The notes under the pieces: model-generated
Told to the model about the DNA's origin: nothing
What the model saw: only the letters and a program-made list of their open reading frames with translations
Database searches by the model: none
Assembly: GCA_963556905.1 (NCBI GenBank)
Contig: CAUWAY010000002.1
Span: 1-64,000, forward strand
DNA length: 64,000 nucleotides
Direction of reading: 5' to 3'
DNA from: CAG-269 sp963556905
Lineage (GTDB): Bacteria > Bacillota > Clostridia > TANB77 > CAG-508
Shown: piece by piece, positions 63,001 to 64,000 of the stretch
How positions within the stretch are numbered: position 1 is the first letter of the stretch
How the letters are laid out: each line of letters starts with the position of its first letter
Made by a program: the position numbers and the translations under genes

Positions 63001-63189
63001 TTGGATAAAATTGAATTGTATGTTTCTGGAAATCAAGACTTAGAAAATATTATAAGAAAATTTGAAGATGAAATTAAAAAAGAAACTTTAACAGAAAAGG
63101 TTGTTTATGATAATGAAGTAAATACTTATACTGAAGTAAATATTAATGGTGAAAAATTGATGTTAGATGTTAAAGTTATTGAGAAATAA
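60046..63189 (+). CDS. ileS: Isoleucine--tRNA ligase, type 2 (eukaryote-like)
   Basis: 1,047 residues from the ATG at 60046, behind AAAGGAGG. Class I motifs: HIGH form PHVGH in GPPTANGKPHVGHIETR, and KMSKS in GQKMSKSKGNGVDPM. The CP1 editing domain has the TTTPWTLPSNLAL and WDTHGLPVE blocks. Sequence style and length match the longer IleS2 group shared with eukaryotes and mupirocin-resistant bacteria; IleS1 of most Firmicutes is about 920 residues. Zinc-type cysteines (CECGHEEC; CPKCGKE) occur in the middle. It charges tRNA-Ile and is T-box-controlled. Confidence 0.95.
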   Translation: MYKKVELKNGFVGMEREVAKMWKEKDIIKKNFDMNKGQRYFTFYDGPPTANGKPHVGHIETRVIKDIIPRYKVMKGYHVDRKAGWDTHGLPVELEIEKKLGISGKEQIEKYGVEKFVKECKESVFTYVKMWEEMTNKVGFWVDMEKPYVTYHNDYIESVWWALKQMWEKGLLYEGHKVMPYCPRCGTALSSHEVAQGYKDVKDLTCTAKFKVIGKENTYFLAWTTTPWTLPSNLALCVNKSYTYVEIKANIGTDDNPQYENYILAKDLLESVLRETPYEILKEFKGTELLGVKYEQLMPFAKIEGKAFEVIHGDYVTTEDGTGIVHIAPAYGEDDSLVSKQNGIAFVNLVDKSGKFVKEVEPWSGRFVRDCNEDICKWLAEQGKLFSKEKHLHSYPHCWRCDTPLLYYPKESWFVAMTKLRDRLVENNNKIKWYPDTIRTGRFGKFLENVIDWGISRDRYWGTPLPVWKCECGHEECIGSISELKEKSIDCPDEIELHKPYIDNVHLKCPKCGKEMTRFKEVIDCWFDSGSMPFAQLHYPFENKEEFEKHFPAQFISEAIDQTRGWFYTLLAVSTCLFEKPSYENCIVLGHVLDEHGQKMSKSKGNGVDPMVLLDQVGADATRWHFYTCSAPWLPTRLGLNNVQETQRGFLSTLWNVYSFYVLYAEIDKFNPNKYLDFKSENIMDKWIVSKLNTLIKEIDEKLDKYDITSAAIQIGNFTDELSNWYVRTNRERFWGEELTDDKIGAYTTLYKVLVNLVKVSAPFVPFMSDEIYQNLVVGLDNTAPESVHLCLWPNVNEKEIDKKLENDMDLAYTIVKLGRSARNTSNIKNRQPLSKMLISVDTLPEYYGNIVKEELNVKEVELGANMSEYVHFEIKPNLPVLGKEYGKLIPKIREAISNLNQMDLANKVKNRGTEYIEVEDTQIALTSENLLVMMQGKEGFAFAGEGEIGVVLDTTLTPELKEEGYLREILSKIQNMRKDKGFDVLDKIELYVSGNQDLENIIRKFEDEIKKETLTEKVVYDNEVNTYTEVNINGEKLMLDVKVIEK

Positions 63190-63192
63190 TAG

Positions 63193-63229
63193 AAAAAGGT
63201 ATTATCTAAAAAAAGATAATACCTTTTTT
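63193..63229. terminator. Bidirectional terminator between ileS and asnB-like gene
   Basis: AAAAAGGTATTATCT and AGATAATACCTTTTTT form a strong stem with a 6-base A loop. A and T runs suit both convergent genes. Confidence 0.9.
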
Positions 63230-63242
63230 GTAAAACAATTTT

Positions 63243-64000
63243 TTAAATTTCAATTTTAGGTTCATACCTCTCAAGCCACATATTAACTTGACAAAGATAA
63301 GCCATAAGTTGAGGACCAGTCATAAGTTGCCCAAACCAAGGTCTAGAAAAAGCTTTACCGTCAGAATTTAAAATATCAAAAATATAATCTTTATTCAAAA
63401 GATAATTAATAGGAGAATTTTGATTATATACTATATCTGAAAGCATAGACTTAACTTTAGCAAGGTAAGAAGGATTATGTGTTTTAGGGTAAGGACTCTT
63501 CTTTCTATCTACAATTTCAGCAGGCAAGAACTTACGAGAAATATAGCGCAATAATCCTTTTTCTCTACCACCAAGAGCTTTAATTTCCCATGGAATATTC
63601 CAAACATATTGTGCCAAGCGATAATCACAAAAAGGAACTCTAAGCTCAAGACCGTTATACATAGCCATTCTATCAGACCTATCAAGAAGAGTTTGCATAA
63701 ACCAATTTAAAGTAAGATGAGAAATTTTTCTTTTTTGAGCAGTTTCAGCAGAATCAGAATCTAAAATCTCCACTTCATTTAAACTTTCTTGATATCTATA
63801 ATTAATATAATCTTGCAAGTTTACCTTCTTAGCAATACTAGGATTAAGAAGAGTTTGACGTTCATCAATAGCAATAGACCAAGGAAAAGTTCCACTATTT
63901 AAAGCATCATCACGAAAGAACCATGGATAACCACCAAAAATCTCATCAGCACATTCTCCTGTAAGAGAAACAGTAGCATGAGGTTTTACATATTTACAAA
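63243..64000 (-). CDS. asnB: Asparagine synthase (glutamine-hydrolysing), C-terminal part; runs off the window
   Basis: The minus-strand frame is open from the window edge (64000) to the stop at 63243, about 250 codons. It reads KPHATVSLTGECADEIFGGY, the ATP-binding synthetase signature of AsnB, then LNWFMQTLLDRSDRMAMYNG, ELRVPFCDYRLAQYVWNIPW, KGLLRYISRKFLPAEIVDRK and a C-terminal LMAYLCQVNMWLERY. These are conserved in AsnB, which makes asparagine from aspartate and glutamine. The N-terminal glutaminase domain lies outside the window, so its presence cannot be confirmed. An apparent start near 63818 is internal. Confidence 0.92.
   Translation of the reverse strand, partial: CKYVKPHATVSLTGECADEIFGGYPWFFRDDALNSGTFPWSIAIDERQTLLNPSIAKKVNLQDYINYRYQESLNEVEILDSDSAETAQKRKISHLTLNWFMQTLLDRSDRMAMYNGLELRVPFCDYRLAQYVWNIPWEIKALGGREKGLLRYISRKFLPAEIVDRKKSPYPKTHNPSYLAKVKSMLSDIVYNQNSPINYLLNKDYIFDILNSDGKAFSRPWFGQLMTGPQLMAYLCQVNMWLERYEPKIEI

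Noticed and set aside
1..64000. CRISPR array
   Set aside because: No series of equally spaced 20-40 base repeats with unique spacers was seen; the only tandem repeats are the short 11-bp ones.

Overview
This window is strongly AT-rich DNA with A/T-ending codons, strong Shine-Dalgarno sites, TTGACA-17-TATAAT promoters and U-tract terminators. It carries a spoVAC-spoVAD-spoVAE cluster, a T-box upstream of ileS, ribosomal-protein leaders, a BceRS-BceAB module and a clostridial-style type IV pilus operon. Together these point to a spore-forming, low-GC Firmicute of the class Clostridia, probably an uncultured gut lineage. No species can be named from the sequence.

Layout. 1-9 kb: a minus-strand 37-residue hydrophobic peptide, a MYG1-like hydrolase, lysS, a C39-like peptidase with a frameshift, an M50 protease, tsaD, a phosphoesterase, recG and a small membrane protein. 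9-14 kb: tRNA-Leu(UAG), then poorly known, partly foreign-looking small genes and a GH25-LysM lysozyme. 14-24 kb: an RlmD-like methyltransferase, a BceRS-BceAB peptide-sensing/resistance module whose terminator is split by an IS3-family element, a YtrA-like GntR-ABC operon with a perfect operator palindrome, and a CmpB-like membrane protein. 24-31 kb: an unknown gene rich in hairpins, an NOP2/RsmB-type methyltransferase, the L20-leader-controlled infC-rpmI-rplT operon (infC appears to start at AUA), a 5'-nucleotidase-like HAD protein, guaB, and the convergent spoVA genes.

31-42 kb: one long type IV pilus operon (PilM-PilN fusion, PilO, a PilP-like membrane protein, three tandem major-type pilins, a prepilin peptidase, a minor pilin, PilB, PilT, PilC). 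42-48 kb: ROK kinase, mtaB (frameshifted), a small unknown gene whose promoter shares 11-bp-phased repeats with the pilus promoter, tRNA(CAU), a DUF4358-like protein, and an MBOAT/DHHW O-acetylation pair. 48-54 kb: a variable island behind tRNA-Tyr with transposase debris, a broken DUF1016 nuclease gene, a translationally coupled OLD-nuclease/UvrD-helicase pair resembling Gabija anti-phage defence, a truncated-looking gene and a NUDIX pseudogene. 54-64 kb: a GT2 glycosyltransferase, a P-loop/Asp23 protein, plsC, typA, an L21 leader with rplU-rpmA, a T-box with a type 2 ileS, and a partial asnB-like gene.

Six genes appear broken by one or a few bases or a nonsense codon (C39 peptidase, the gene at 12168, spoVAD, mtaB, DUF1016, NUDIX). 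Two are housekeeping or sporulation genes, so unpolished assembly error is a real alternative to biological decay. All family assignments come from reading motifs by eye; no database search was run.
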